From NCBI GenBank assembly GCA_018398765.1, contig JAHBMJ010001898.1, forward strand, positions 1-22,500: a stretch of 22,500 nt of DNA, in the 5' to 3' direction. Below the pieces are notes generated by a model that worked only from the letters and a program-made list of their open reading frames with translations, made no database searches and was not told where the DNA came from. Positions 1 to 10,112 of the stretch are shown one piece after another. The first letter of the stretch is position 1, and each line of letters opens with the position of its first letter. Made by a program: the position numbers and the translations under genes. This DNA is from Chromera velia (taxonomy: Eukaryota; Sar; Chromeraceae).

Positions 1-54
1 CTCTCTCTGTCTGCCTCTCTCTCTCTCTCTCTGTCTCTCTCTCTTTCTCTCTCT
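1..54. repeat. CT-rich microsatellite
   Basis: A nearly pure (CT)n run with a few G and T interruptions starts the window, so its true left end is not visible. It borders the AT-rich island directly. Confidence 0.9.
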
Positions 55-600
55 AGACTAAATTAGATATTATACTACTATTATATATTATGCAACAATA
101 TAAATACAAATATATTATAGATATAATATTATATTAATATATTAATAAAAATCTCCCGGGTTACTAGAATCAAACTAATATACGCTAAGCCTTCTAAAAA
201 TTTCTTCATTTGTTATTATAATTGTATATGTATATTGTACTTGTAAATCTTTATTATATTTCTATATATATTTGTTTTGATACTGGTTTCTTTATGAAAT
301 TGTTGATAAATACAACTTATTCAATAAGTAACAACTTGCATCGCACCATATTATATAGTCTATATATATTATAGTACTAAGTTGCATGGTATCATCTTTT
401 GCAAGGTACATGATTTTCGAATCAAAATTTCGATACCGAGGACTGCAGCCTAGATTTAAGCTATATATGATAGAATCTTTAAAAAAAAATCCGCTGATCT
501 AGGGTGGAATTCATCCAAATAGGATTCAACAAGTTCATTAGTAGTTAGAACTTACACATCCACACATAGCGCGAGTCACACTGGCAGTGGCACTGTAGTC
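55..600. other. AT-rich non-coding island
   Basis: The base composition is dominated by A and T, with many short TATA/ATAT strings and stops in all frames. No gene or RNA is visible. The right end, near 581-592, carries an imperfectly symmetric CACTGGCAGTG motif and gives way abruptly to GC-balanced DNA that holds the nuclease gene. Confidence 0.7.
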
Positions 601-670
601 CGAGCTATCGGAGGAAATGCGGGAGTCAGGCCGCAAAAGCGGAAACTGCTGGGAGCCTGGAACCCTTGCC

Positions 671-1588
671 TTACACGGTAGTTTGGTTCGACTCTTCTAT
701 CCAGTCCTTCCACTCTTTGGAACTCATACGCCTCCCAGCAGAGTAAGGAACGGCATCTTTGCGCCGTACGAGCTCATCACCCACGTCCGGGCACTCTCTG
801 GTAGAAATTCGGACCGCAAGAAGACGTCCGAACTTGTCCTGGGATCCACAGAGCACCTGTGCGTGGGTGTCTTTTGGCAGGAGCTCCGAAAGTGTTGCAT
901 GCGCTCTTTCGGCTCTCTGACGTACGACGGGAACATCCGAACGGAGCTCGGGGGAGTCCACAGACTGCAATCGCACATGGAAGAGGACAGGCAGACTCTC
1001 TTCCTTCGTGCCGAGGGCCTCGGGGGGAAGGCAGGAAAAAATCTCAACACTGTCACCGTCAAGGACCTTTACGATCGTTGCGTTCAGTGTGTGACCCTCC
1101 AGAAACCTGGACCACTTGGGGGGATTCTTCTTCTTCTCGTGGGCTGCCCCTTTTTTGGAGCCTTCAGACGGGTCAATGTCGGAGTCTCCATCAGGGACCG
1201 ATGTTAAGTCTGACCAAGCCTGAGCCTGACTGATGTGGCTGTGACAGAACCCTGAGGGGTCGTTCGTTTTTCTCTGACACTGCGTCCCGTCGGCTTTCTT
1301 CCCTCTACACTGGGAGGCCGCAGACTTGATAGACGGGCGCTTTGGTTTGGTCTGGGTCTGCTGGTCGCTGCAATTGTCTTCAGTCACTGTGATGGCAATC
1401 TCACTTGTTGGATACGCAGTGCTTCTTTCGTCGTTGCTGCTGTGACATTCATCTACTGCGGGGGGGGGGATTGCACATGGGGCCTGGTCTCGGTGGCTGT
1501 GACAATACCCCGAGGCGTCAGCAGTGATTCGCTGGCAACGGGCCTTATCTGACTGCTTGAAACCTCTGCACTGTGTTGCTGCCGGCAT
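671..1588 (-). CDS. Staphylococcal-nuclease-like (TNase fold) protein with two N-terminal Cys/His motifs
   Basis: This single-exon frame encodes 305 residues from the first in-frame ATG at 1588; the frame is open 36 bases further up, but only from a GTG. Residues 7-32 and 94-118 are two copies of a Cys-x9/10-Cys-x10-Cys-x2-His motif (CRG...C...GYCHSH and CRG...C...GFCHSH), which looks zinc-binding. A polar linker rich in Ser, Lys and Asp follows. Residues 165-285 resemble the SNase domain: DGD at 177-179, Arg206, Asp211, Glu214 (VDSPE) and Arg255 (DKFGR) match the Ca-binding and catalytic residues Asp21, Arg35, Asp40, Glu43 and Arg87 of the S. aureus enzyme. Phosphodiester cleavage of DNA or RNA is therefore inferred. 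No signal peptide is evident, suggesting an intracellular protein. Its biological role is unknown; it is surrounded by repeats and shows no operon-like context. Confidence 0.8.
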   Translation of the reverse strand: MPAATQCRGFKQSDKARCQRITADASGYCHSHRDQAPCAIPPPAVDECHSSNDERSTAYPTSEIAITVTEDNCSDQQTQTKPKRPSIKSAASQCRGKKADGTQCQRKTNDPSGFCHSHISQAQAWSDLTSVPDGDSDIDPSEGSKKGAAHEKKKNPPKWSRFLEGHTLNATIVKVLDGDSVEIFSCLPPEALGTKEESLPVLFHVRLQSVDSPELRSDVPVVRQRAERAHATLSELLPKDTHAQVLCGSQDKFGRLLAVRISTRECPDVGDELVRRKDAVPYSAGRRMSSKEWKDWIEESNQTTV

Positions 1589-2328
1589 TCTTGCTCTCAC
1601 GTGGAAAGCGAGAGACACAAGCACAGCCTGACTTCGATCTTGGACTCTCGTGTGTCGCGTCGCTTGACTAGCTTCCCAAACTGCGCACAGCTCCTTTACA
1701 CACCCTGACAGAGGTTTCCTGGCAGCGCCCTAGCTGTCTTTTTTTGCTTTGAGCTCGAAACAGCTTGAAATCACACCACTTGTTGACATTCCGTCGGATT
1801 CACCTTTGTTGCTGCAATGTTGCATGCGTGCAACTCTTTTGTGTCTCTCCAGTGCAACGGTTGCTCGCATGGATTTTGCACGCGCGGTGTTGCATTCAAT
1901 GGAATTAATTAACGCATGCCTGTTGCGTGTTGCGCATGTGTTGCTCAGCTGAACCCGGCCGTCTGCGTGAATGATCTGAAGACCCTTTCAAGAATGTCAA
2001 GAGGAAGCCTACAACTAACCAGCTTCATGGAGAACAAGCTAGCAGGGAGGCTTAAGGGCATGGTCAACCAGCAGCTGTTGAATGAATATATTCAGAGCTG
2101 AAACCTCGAGATTCAAATTCACACACAAACAGAGAAGAAACGGTGAATCTGTACCCGACACATTCAAGTAACCTCACCGTCATCAACCAGCTGAGCCGCA
2201 GGATCCGAGTGAGGCAGGGCACAAACGACAAGCGAATGACGAAACCCATTCCTCTAGAATTCGCTTCCAAGTGCGTGCTGCTGCAGCTAAAGCATTTGAG
2301 TCAAAGTATGATGTGTTGCGCGCATTGA
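1589..2328. other. Gap without a supported gene
   Basis: The 5' flank of the nuclease gene is followed by short open frames (for example 1916-2101 and 2143-2328 on the plus strand) with no recognisable similarity. Part of 2143-2328 is in the same frame as the open stretch that starts after the TGA at 2326, so it may belong to the putative gene downstream, but no splice arrangement could be fixed. Confidence 0.4.
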
Positions 2329-3457
2329 TTCAGTTACGTACATGCACGTGTTGTCCATGACACGGCGACCCAAAGAGGCATCAGACAAGGGGAGATTCCA
2401 ACAAAGATCGGTATCAATTTGCCTCAGGATTACCTCTTTTCCTCGGTCTGCTCGTACGAAGATCCTTCTCATCCGCCCATGCACCTGTTTCGTTGGGTGT
2501 TGCATATTCTCTCGGGTGATCACCTCTCTGTGTTTCCTTCCTTATGCCGATGAAACATCTCCCCCTCCCCCCCCAATCTTCTTTTCTATTTCCTTCCCTT
2601 TCCTTCCTTTCCTTTCCCCGCGCTGCTCTCTTCGGTGCTTTTGTAGAACAAAATTCGAGCTATATGCGTCTCTCTCTTTTTGGGGCTCTGTCGACGTCAG
2701 AGGGTCCGCAATTCTGTGGGCCCTCCTGGATCCGCAGAGTCTTTCATCTTGGGTGATGTGCCCTTGGGCGACTTCCGGTACATCAATGGGAGAAGGTAGG
2801 TAGGAGCTAGAAGTTCTAGATGACGAAAAGGAGGTCACAAGGGTCCATCCACCCATCGGGTGAGAACACTCCGATCGAGCTGGTGGCACTAGCTGCCTTT
2901 CTTCTCTCTCTGAGGGATCCTCCGAGGAGGAGGGAAGAAACACTTAAGTCTCTGGATGACCCGACGGACGTCTTGACCTCATGGGCGTGCTCCGACCTCA
3001 AGTGGATTGCTGGCGGGGTGCGTACGTGTTTCTGGGATCTGGCTCTCTTTCTGGCTTCCTTCCCTTCCTTCCTTCCTTGCTTCCTGGCAGATCTGTTTGA
3101 AGCAAAAAGGTCAGTCAGGGGTTTGTTTGTTTTCTTCCACTGGCTGACTGGGCCCTTTTTCTTTTCAGTCCCTCCAATACAACGCAGCGCCTCTTTACAC
3201 TTCTTCTCTCTTTGTCCTTGCTTTGGCGTGAGTGATTTGTTCGTTTTGTGAGCGTGCGAATGACATGGATACCGAAAGAGACTGAATCTGAGGAAGGGTT
3301 TCCTTTCGTGGACGTGAGGTCAGCAGCTGACGGCGTCGATATACGATCGTTTTTTGCAACTCTGTGGTCCCCCGTGCTGGCCTTACAAGCCGGCGGGGTC
3401 TTCGCTTACTTTCAAAACTCACGCACTGCGGGTGGGGGGGCTTTGCGTCAGTGCTGA
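2329..3457 (+). CDS. Candidate unrecognised spliced gene (exons approximate)
   Basis: Several stop-free, protein-like segments are separated by intron-like DNA. Segment 2329-2553 reads smoothly (includes GINLPQDYLFSSVCSYEDPS). A pyrimidine tract then ends in TTTTGTAG at 2646. Segment 2647-2795 (includes ILGDVPLGDFRYINGR) ends at a GTAGGT donor. Segment 2915-3017 follows a strong CTTCTCTCTCTGAG acceptor and joins the previous one in phase (includes LDDPTDVLTSWACSDLKW), ending at GTGCGT. Segment 3169-3227 lies between CTTTTCAG and GTGAGT. A 19-base segment at about 3092-3110 with a GTCAGT donor could be a further micro-exon. The last exon may start at 3390 after TTACAAG. The reading frame of the final exons is not settled, because more than one frame stays open and no homology decides. 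I do not recognise the product. No start codon is assigned. Confidence 0.25.
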
Positions 3458-4071
3458 GCCTGACTAGGGCAGCCAGATGCAGCCAGGGCACTTCCGAAGT
3501 TCGCCGCATGATGGAATGATTCTGATTCGCAACGCGTCCTTCCTTTTGTTATCCTTCGGGGCATGGGGGGTCATTCATGCGCTGTTTCATTCATTCAGGT
3601 TGAGTGAGAGCTTGAAAGTGCCAGACCCCATGCAGACTCGCGGCGCAAGGTGTGCAGCACGCAGTACGTACAACGGAAGTGCAGGTCCGCGTGCACACAG
3701 AGATTGAAGCAGTGAATTCTGAGGTGCTGCTTCTCAGACAGTTCTTTCGTGCAGTCTTCATGCGTGCGTGTCGGCAGTCGTCTTCAGGGACAGCTGACAA
3801 CATGTGTGCAGGCAGGAGGTCTTTTGATCGGGTGCACGTTGGCTGCGTTCTCACTCCTGAGTGTTGTTTTTTTTTCTTGTCGAAGTGATGCGCACCTGGC
3901 TGCCTGTTGTGTTCAGTCTCCACATCTGCAGGTGCTTAAGAAAGGGACAAAAGAGGAGAGGAGAGGCGAGGAGAAGAGACTCTGAACTGTTGAAGATGAA
4001 GTCGCTTGCTGGGTGGGACGGGCTCTCTCTCTGCCTTCCTTCCTTCCTTCCTGCCTTCTTTCCTGGCGGAA
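3458..4071. other. Low-complexity stretch without a supported gene
   Basis: Open frames here are short. One plus-strand segment at about 3660-3790 reads plausibly (EIEAVNSEVLLLRQFFRAVF) and might be another exon of the preceding candidate gene. The CTTCC-rich segment at 4021-4070 resembles the one at 3040-3090. Confidence 0.35.
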
Positions 4072-4130
4072 CTGCTTTAAACAAAATGCCAGTGATGAAT
4101 GCTTTAAACAAAATGCTTTAAACAAAATGC
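4072..4130. repeat. Three copies of GCTTTAAACAAAATGC
   Basis: The 16-base word GCTTTAAACAAAATGC appears three times, the second and third nearly abutting. They sit exactly at the switch from GC-balanced to AT-rich DNA. Confidence 0.8.
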
Positions 4131-5080
4131 CGCAGTCACTGTAAAAGATTGTGTTGAACAAAACGTCTGTAAGATATGTAGCTGTGTGCCAAAAGCTTCC
4201 AAAATTATTTGTCAGGCTCGGATGGTTAACATGTTCTGAAAATCGGGAAAGTTGGTAACTATAATAGTGAGAAAAACACAAAAATTAATGCAGTAGTAAG
4301 GTATTTTAAAAACTAGCCCAAAAAGAACCACATCATGTGTTAAATAGATATAGAGTTATCATGATTGATCTTCAACTTTGAAATCACAGTGACATGTAAT
4401 GCCACCAAATACCACCAAACGTTAGACAGTAGAATTTAAGGTCATGCAGACGTTTAAAAATATGTTAACATTGAACCGGGATGACATGTAGTTGGAATTT
4501 GTTGAATGATAGTGCTATATAGACAGCAACGTGTAAATTACGGTGTAATAATGATTATTGATCTATAATGATCACCAAAGATGATGATTTCTATTTTCTA
4601 AGTTTTCTTCATATTAATTGATTGTATCGTTCCACAATTAGATATTTAAAGTTGAACATGATTCTAGATATGATTACTAATTGTCTAGCTAATTGTTATA
4701 CATTTCGATAATAAAAAAAATTATACAATTATTAATAATTTATTATAGATTAATTAAGATCATAAAATTGTAAATACTCGAAGACTTCCTCAGCTGCGCC
4801 GCAATTGTACTATACGATATGATATAATAAATTCCTATACGTTACAATGTATTCCAAAATGTGTTCCGAGTCTTCATACATATATTATAAATTGATTGAG
4901 GGCTTTGTTGAAGACGTTTGCAGATTGCTTGCTGCTATAGTGCTGATGCTGAAACCCTGAAAGAATCTGATCGGGTTGCTACCTGGTTCACTTGAAAGTC
5001 GACAGTTAGTCACACTGTTCAGAACCGGAATGGAAATTATCGATAAATAACTTAGAACAAAAGAGAAGCTCGAACGAAAA
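4131..5080. other. AT-rich non-coding island
   Basis: About 950 bases of A/T-dominated sequence have frequent stops on both strands and no RNA-gene features I could see. The last 200 bases are less AT-rich. A short minus-strand open frame at 4885-5115 has no recognisable product. Confidence 0.65.
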
Positions 5081-5227
5081 AAAAACCGGTGGGAGAGTGA
5101 ACATCTACAGTACAATTGACAATATCCCCCAGTGGACCCCCACTCGTTTGGAGCTTTTGTGCATGCTTCCTTTCTGCTTCTTTCTCTGTCTCACACACAT
5201 TATCCCGGTGACTCAAGCGTCGGCAGG

Positions 5228-5386
5228 CCTGTATTGGGTGCCAACTGATCGAGTGACGAAGACGCAACAAGCAAACAAGCAGAGCGCTAGGCAGAGCGTT
5301 ACTTTCCCTGTATTGGGTGCCAACTGATCGAGTGACGAAGACGCAACAAGCAAACAAGCAGAGCGCTAGGCAGAGCGTTACTTTCC
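5228..5386. repeat. Perfect 79-bp tandem duplication
   Basis: Two adjacent copies, 5228-5306 and 5307-5385, appear identical throughout, each running from CCTGTATTGGGTGCC to GCGTTACTTTC. The unit is not a multiple of three and does not sit in a supported gene. Perfect identity suggests a recent event or an assembly artefact. Confidence 0.95.
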
Positions 5387-5813
5387 AAGGAACGAAAATT
5401 TAAAAAAATGGCCCGCTTTGTCGTTCTCTTTTGCATTCATACACAAGCATGGCTCTTCCTCATTGAGTGAGAGACTGATTCGATTTCATTTTTCATCACC
5501 CCCTTTCCAGGATAAGCATGCAGACGGACGTGCATCTACCCTGCCCGATCATGATCATCATTTCAGAACATGAGGGAGAGGATCTGACAGACGAGATAAA
5601 CAAATTGAGTCCGAGACGAGAGAGAGAGAGAACAAAAAAGGACACCCACCCCATGCATCATGAGGGCGCCAATCAATCACGTCAACATTTCTTCGTCTCA
5701 TCTTTTCGTTCTGTCTCCCACTCGCCATGCGTGCCTTTTTGACTCAACGCAGGATCGAGGGAACAAGACAGAGAACGAAAGAAGGAACCAAGGATTGAAG
5801 GGGAAATGATAAA
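5387..5813. other. Intergenic DNA, nothing supported
   Basis: This holds only short open frames and purine-rich patches. It is the 3' flank of the membrane-protein gene on the minus strand. Confidence 0.5.
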
Positions 5814-7635
5814 TCAGGTACGACCCGAGTACGCCCTCCTGTCTCTCCTCTTGAGAGGCTTCAGAGCGGCCACCTGAGGATCTCTCTTTTCTTTCACCTC
5901 CAGTTCTTTCTTCCTCTCCCTCTCCCTCTCTACCACACACGGCACTTCTGCTGTTGCATTCTGAAACGAAGAGAAGGAACAACTCAAGACTTCCTTCTTT
6001 TCCTCCCCTTCCTCGTTCCCTTCTCTTCTTGCACCTTCACGCTCTTCGTTCTTCCCCCTCAACCTCAACACCAAACTCACGAGACGCGCCCCCCCTTCCG
6101 TCACTGCCGAGACCACCACCGAGTCACCAGCCTCCCACGCCACGGCAACGAAGGAAACCAAAGACACCACTGTCCAAAGCAACGCCTCCCTGCCATCAGC
6201 CCCCAAAGAAAAAGCCCACACCACCCAGAGAGAGGAGTGCACAGTCTGCACCCACCCCCCTGCGCGGTACAATTTCAGAGGCGCCACCCCCAAATTCAGA
6301 GCCCTGTACGAGGCTTGAAGAACGAACACCCCCGCGAGACCTCCACGCACTCCGCCCACTCCCTTCTCGAGGGCAGCCCGAAAGAAGATCAGAAGGAAGA
6401 CGCTCACGTCCACAGAGCTGGCCAAAGTCACTTCCTTCCGCACCTGCATCCATCCATCCAATCAATCAGAAAGAATCCAACCAAATGCAGAACAGGATCG
6501 AGTCAAAAACGGGAGCCAGGGAAACCATTCGATCAGTCAGTCCTCTTGTCAGTTGCTTTTCCTTCTCGCACCCTCATGCACGACTCCACTCAGTTGGAAG
6601 AGAAAATTCAGAGAGAGCCAATCCGATGTGAAGTCTCACCCTTGAAGGACATACAACCAAAAATGTGACCCTGGGGGCATGATCGGCATTCAGAAAAAGG
6701 AATAAGAGAGCAAAATAGGCAGGGAAGAAGACAGAAAACAGGTGTGTGTAAGAAAGGCGAAGCCTGTTCCCGTCTCGTCCTCCCCCCTCGCCCATACGAA
6801 TTTCTCCCCCCATCCACCCACCCTCACCACCGACCCGTTCGATCGAATGGAACCCCTTCACGTAGAGCGTGTAGCCCAAAAACCCGTCCAGCACCATTTT
6901 CGTCCAGAGCATTCCGTTGAAGTACAGGAACACACGGTTGCGTCCATCGGACACCGGGCTGCTCTCACCCCCCCACACCGCCATTTGCACCAAGAGGATC
7001 CACTCGCAATAGGCCCTGACTGTGTGGGAGTAGGTGCTCAGGATTACCCCGAAAGGGTACAGCATAAACAGGGCTACTGCACTATCCAACAGCCTCAGCC
7101 AGAGGCCGCCCCCCGGCAGAAACACAGCCCGGAAGGCCAAATAGGGATACTGCAGACTAGCCACCGCCCTTCCCCAGTTGTACCTCTTTTGTCTCGAGGC
7201 CGAGTCTCCGAGTTTGGGTGTGGAGAAAACGAACCCTTGGAAGGGCATGGGGAGGGCCGTGAGGGTGCACAGCAGCGCTGAGAAGATCCAGACTGCTGCT
7301 ATGATCTGATGGGAGCTGAATTGGGCATCGCTCTGTGAGTGAAGGAGCGATTGGACGGAGCTGTCAAGGGAGAAGCCTGTGACTAGGAGACGGAAAAACT
7401 CCAACCAGACAAGGACGAAGGCACTGGCCCCAAAGAGAGCGTGGCAAACACCCAAAGCGCCAAATCGAAAGAGTGCGGGTTTCGCTCGTTCGTTCGGCAG
7501 ATCCCTCCTCTTTGGGTGTGCAAAGCTCGCAAAGGGGCAGGAGGAAGGTGGGGATGAGGGCGTAGACGGGGAATCGTGAGAAGATTCACTCCGGCTTTTT
7601 TGGTCCTTGTCTTGAAAGGCGAACGGGCAAGACAT
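5814..7635 (-). CDS. Unrecognised multi-pass membrane protein, two-exon model
   Basis: Exon 1 is 7635-6835, starting at the first ATG (MSCPFAFQ); exon 2 is 6443-5814. The join uses a GTCGGT donor and a GATGCAG acceptor, is in phase, and gives about 476 residues. A Ser/Pro-rich N-terminus of about 55 residues is followed by hydrophobic segments at roughly 60-85, 110-135 and 165-210, by others around 215-260, and by three more in exon 2. The C-terminal tail is rich in Glu, Lys and Arg. I do not recognise the family; transport or a structural membrane role are both possible. Another model ends exon 1 at 6828 (donor GTGAGG) and adds a 32-base micro-exon at 6671-6640 before the same exon 2; it is also in phase. 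The gene is head-to-head with the YdcZ-like gene. Confidence 0.55.
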
Positions 7636-8627
7636 ATGTATGTATTCTTTCAGCAGCAATTGAATAAACGAATCGGAGTGTCAATTGATCGAACCAAACG
7701 GCTAATCTGAATACGTGAGACTCAGTCAGTCGATCGGTCGCTTGTCTTTCGACGTCTCCTGCGGTTATATATATATAGATAAGAAGGACAAAGCAAGGTC
7801 AAGAGCAGAGTAACCCACAGGTTTTACGAAGACAATCGAATCCTTTGTCGGAAGCAATATGATCGAATGGAAAGTTCTGAAGTGGTGGGATTTGACATCT
7901 GGCCGGATTGAAGGCCTGGATTTACTGAGTGAAGTATATATATATTGAGTCTGGAAGAGGCGCCGGCGCTCCGCGGTCTTTCAATCGGGCGACCTCGCGC
8001 GGAGGGCAGTTCGGCCTGCATGCATGATGGGCGATTTGAGGCCCCAGTCCTGCATTGGACAATCCGCATAAACATTTCTCCTGATACGGATGGCGCCCCC
8101 GCGAGTCTTGAGCCCTAGATTTTAAGTGAGCCATTTTGAGGCACTCACCTCCTGAGAGGGTGCATCTCGACCTCTCAAATAGCTCGGCCAGTGCGCCGGC
8201 CCGGAAGACTATATATTAATATCCCTTAATATACCTGTCTTCAACTGCCATGATCGACCACCGGCCTCTGACACCGTTCAAACTTCATTGATCGGCCAAC
8301 CACGTATATATATATATATATACACAGTTCTGTCTTTGTTTTTCAACATAGCACATCATTCCACTGTGATCCTGCGTCTTTACTTCTCTCAGGTCCGGCA
8401 GCAGAAAGAATAAAGACCGCCAGCTAGCTAGGTCGAACTAGTTTAGGACTGACTTGCTGTACCTTCAAGCCGTCTCTTCCGTATCTTGTCTTCAACAGGG
8501 AGTCCGGAAGGAAGGTCGATCTCGATGTGTTGAAGTCTGAAAGACATTTTTCTGTAGGGGCGTGGACCAACCAAACCGACTGCACTTATCCAAAAAAACG
8601 TAACGCAACCACACACAAATAACTCCA
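7636..8627. promoter_or_regulatory. Shared 5' region between two divergent membrane-protein genes
   Basis: About 990 bases separate the two start codons. The region contains short AT tracts (TATATATATATAG near 7767, ATATATATA near 8306) and no supported gene. Either or both promoters must lie here, unless unseen upstream exons exist. No specific promoter motif could be assigned. Confidence 0.4.
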
Positions 8628-10063
8628 ATGAATCCGTGGCTGAAGGGGCTGATTGCCCTTTGGCCCTTTGCCATTGGCTCTCTGACTCCCCTCAATGCCC
8701 TCATCATGCTCTCACTCGGACAGACCCTCCGCACGTCCATCCTCTGGCCTCTTCTGATGAACTACGGACCCCAGATGCTATTCTGTCTTCCCTTCAGCTT
8801 CCCCGGACCTCCCTTGTCTGATGTCTTCCAAAGGTTCCGAGAAAGACTGGGTAAGAGTCCCGTAGACGGATTCTCTTTGGTGGCAGGTGTTGTCTCCTCG
8901 GCAGGTATCGGGATCCAGGCGTATTGTTCGGGGCGTATTGGGTTTGGGGTCACGTATGTGACGACGACCTGTGTGATGGTTGTGCTCTCTGCCCTCATTG
9001 ACTCTTTTGGTCTTTTGTGGGCAGTCAGGAGACGGCTGCGAGTGGTGGACTATGTGAGCATCGTGCTGATTGTTGTGGGCACCGCTGTGTGGGTGTTTGA
9101 GAGGGGGCCGGGGACAACAGGTCCAGAGGGGGTCCGGCTGTCTCCAGCAGAGTACGGGGGGACGGTGGTGCTTGCCGCTGTAGGCGCCGCCTCACTTCTG
9201 TCGTCAGGGCCCTTGAATAAGAGACTCAGCCAGTCAACAGGCAACACTTTTAGAACGACATTGTGAGTCTGTCTGTCCACCTGTCTCCTTTTTATCCCTT
9301 TCCTTGTCAATTGAGTCCGCGTGTGTCATGGCTGCTTTTCGACGGAAAGTAAATGGGCAGGAGAAGGCAAGTGAAGTCTTTCGTTCTCTCGCCTCCCCTC
9401 TCTTGTCTCTTTCTGTCAGTCTCTTCATCTTTGTCAGCCTGCCTGTCCATTCACATGCGTTTGTGCCTCCGTTGCATGCATGCAATCAAACTTTGTGCCT
9501 GTCTGCAGATTTGCGAGTGCGGTTGCTTCCGTGGCGATTGTGAGTGTGGCAGCAGGGGTGGACCCGCACCCCCAGTTCCACCGCATCGACAGCTCGAATT
9601 GGTGGAAACTCCTGACCTGCGTGGTCAGTAAGTCGGGCAGGCAGTCAGGTCCTCGATCCGTGGCAGGCAGGCAGTGATTCCTTCCATGCAGCTGATTCAT
9701 TGATTCGTGGTTGATGAAAGAAGTGACAATCATGAATCAAGCACGCAGAGAGAGAGATGGGGGTCGATCGGAAAAACACGAAGAGACAAACATACGTAAA
9801 GAAAGAAAGAAAGGGCAGGTAGACAGGAAAGGAGTCATGCAGGATACCGTCTGACTACCGAAATCTTCTTTGGCCGTTCGCTTGCTGCCCCCCCTCCTTC
9901 CGTTTACAATGAAGGTGGAAGGAGAGTTCCTGTTTTCTTTTAAGCAAGACAAGGGCGTAAGGAAGTGAAGAGAGAGGGAAGAGTCCAGATTGTTTATGAG
10001 ACCTTCACTTTGATGGAAAGTGCACCTCGCCGTGAACGAACGGGTCAATCTGCAGCATGATCA

Positions 10064-10112
<49 letters not shown>

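Noticed and set aside
617-1233. Plus-strand open frames opposite the nuclease gene
   Set aside because: They are antisense to the SNase-like frame, which has motif support; the plus-strand products look like nothing and arise from its codon composition.
4885-5115. Retrotransposon protein remnant at the end of the AT-rich island
   Set aside because: The translated pieces do not show any reverse transcriptase, integrase or RNase H motif.
5954-6668. Plus-strand Pro/Ser/Arg-rich frames
   Set aside because: Antisense to exon 2 and the intron of the minus-strand membrane-protein gene, with low-complexity products.
7900-8200. Possible structured RNA in the GC-rich patch between the divergent genes
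   Set aside because: I looked for tRNA-type boxes and a cloverleaf and found none; nothing beyond chance complementarity is evident.
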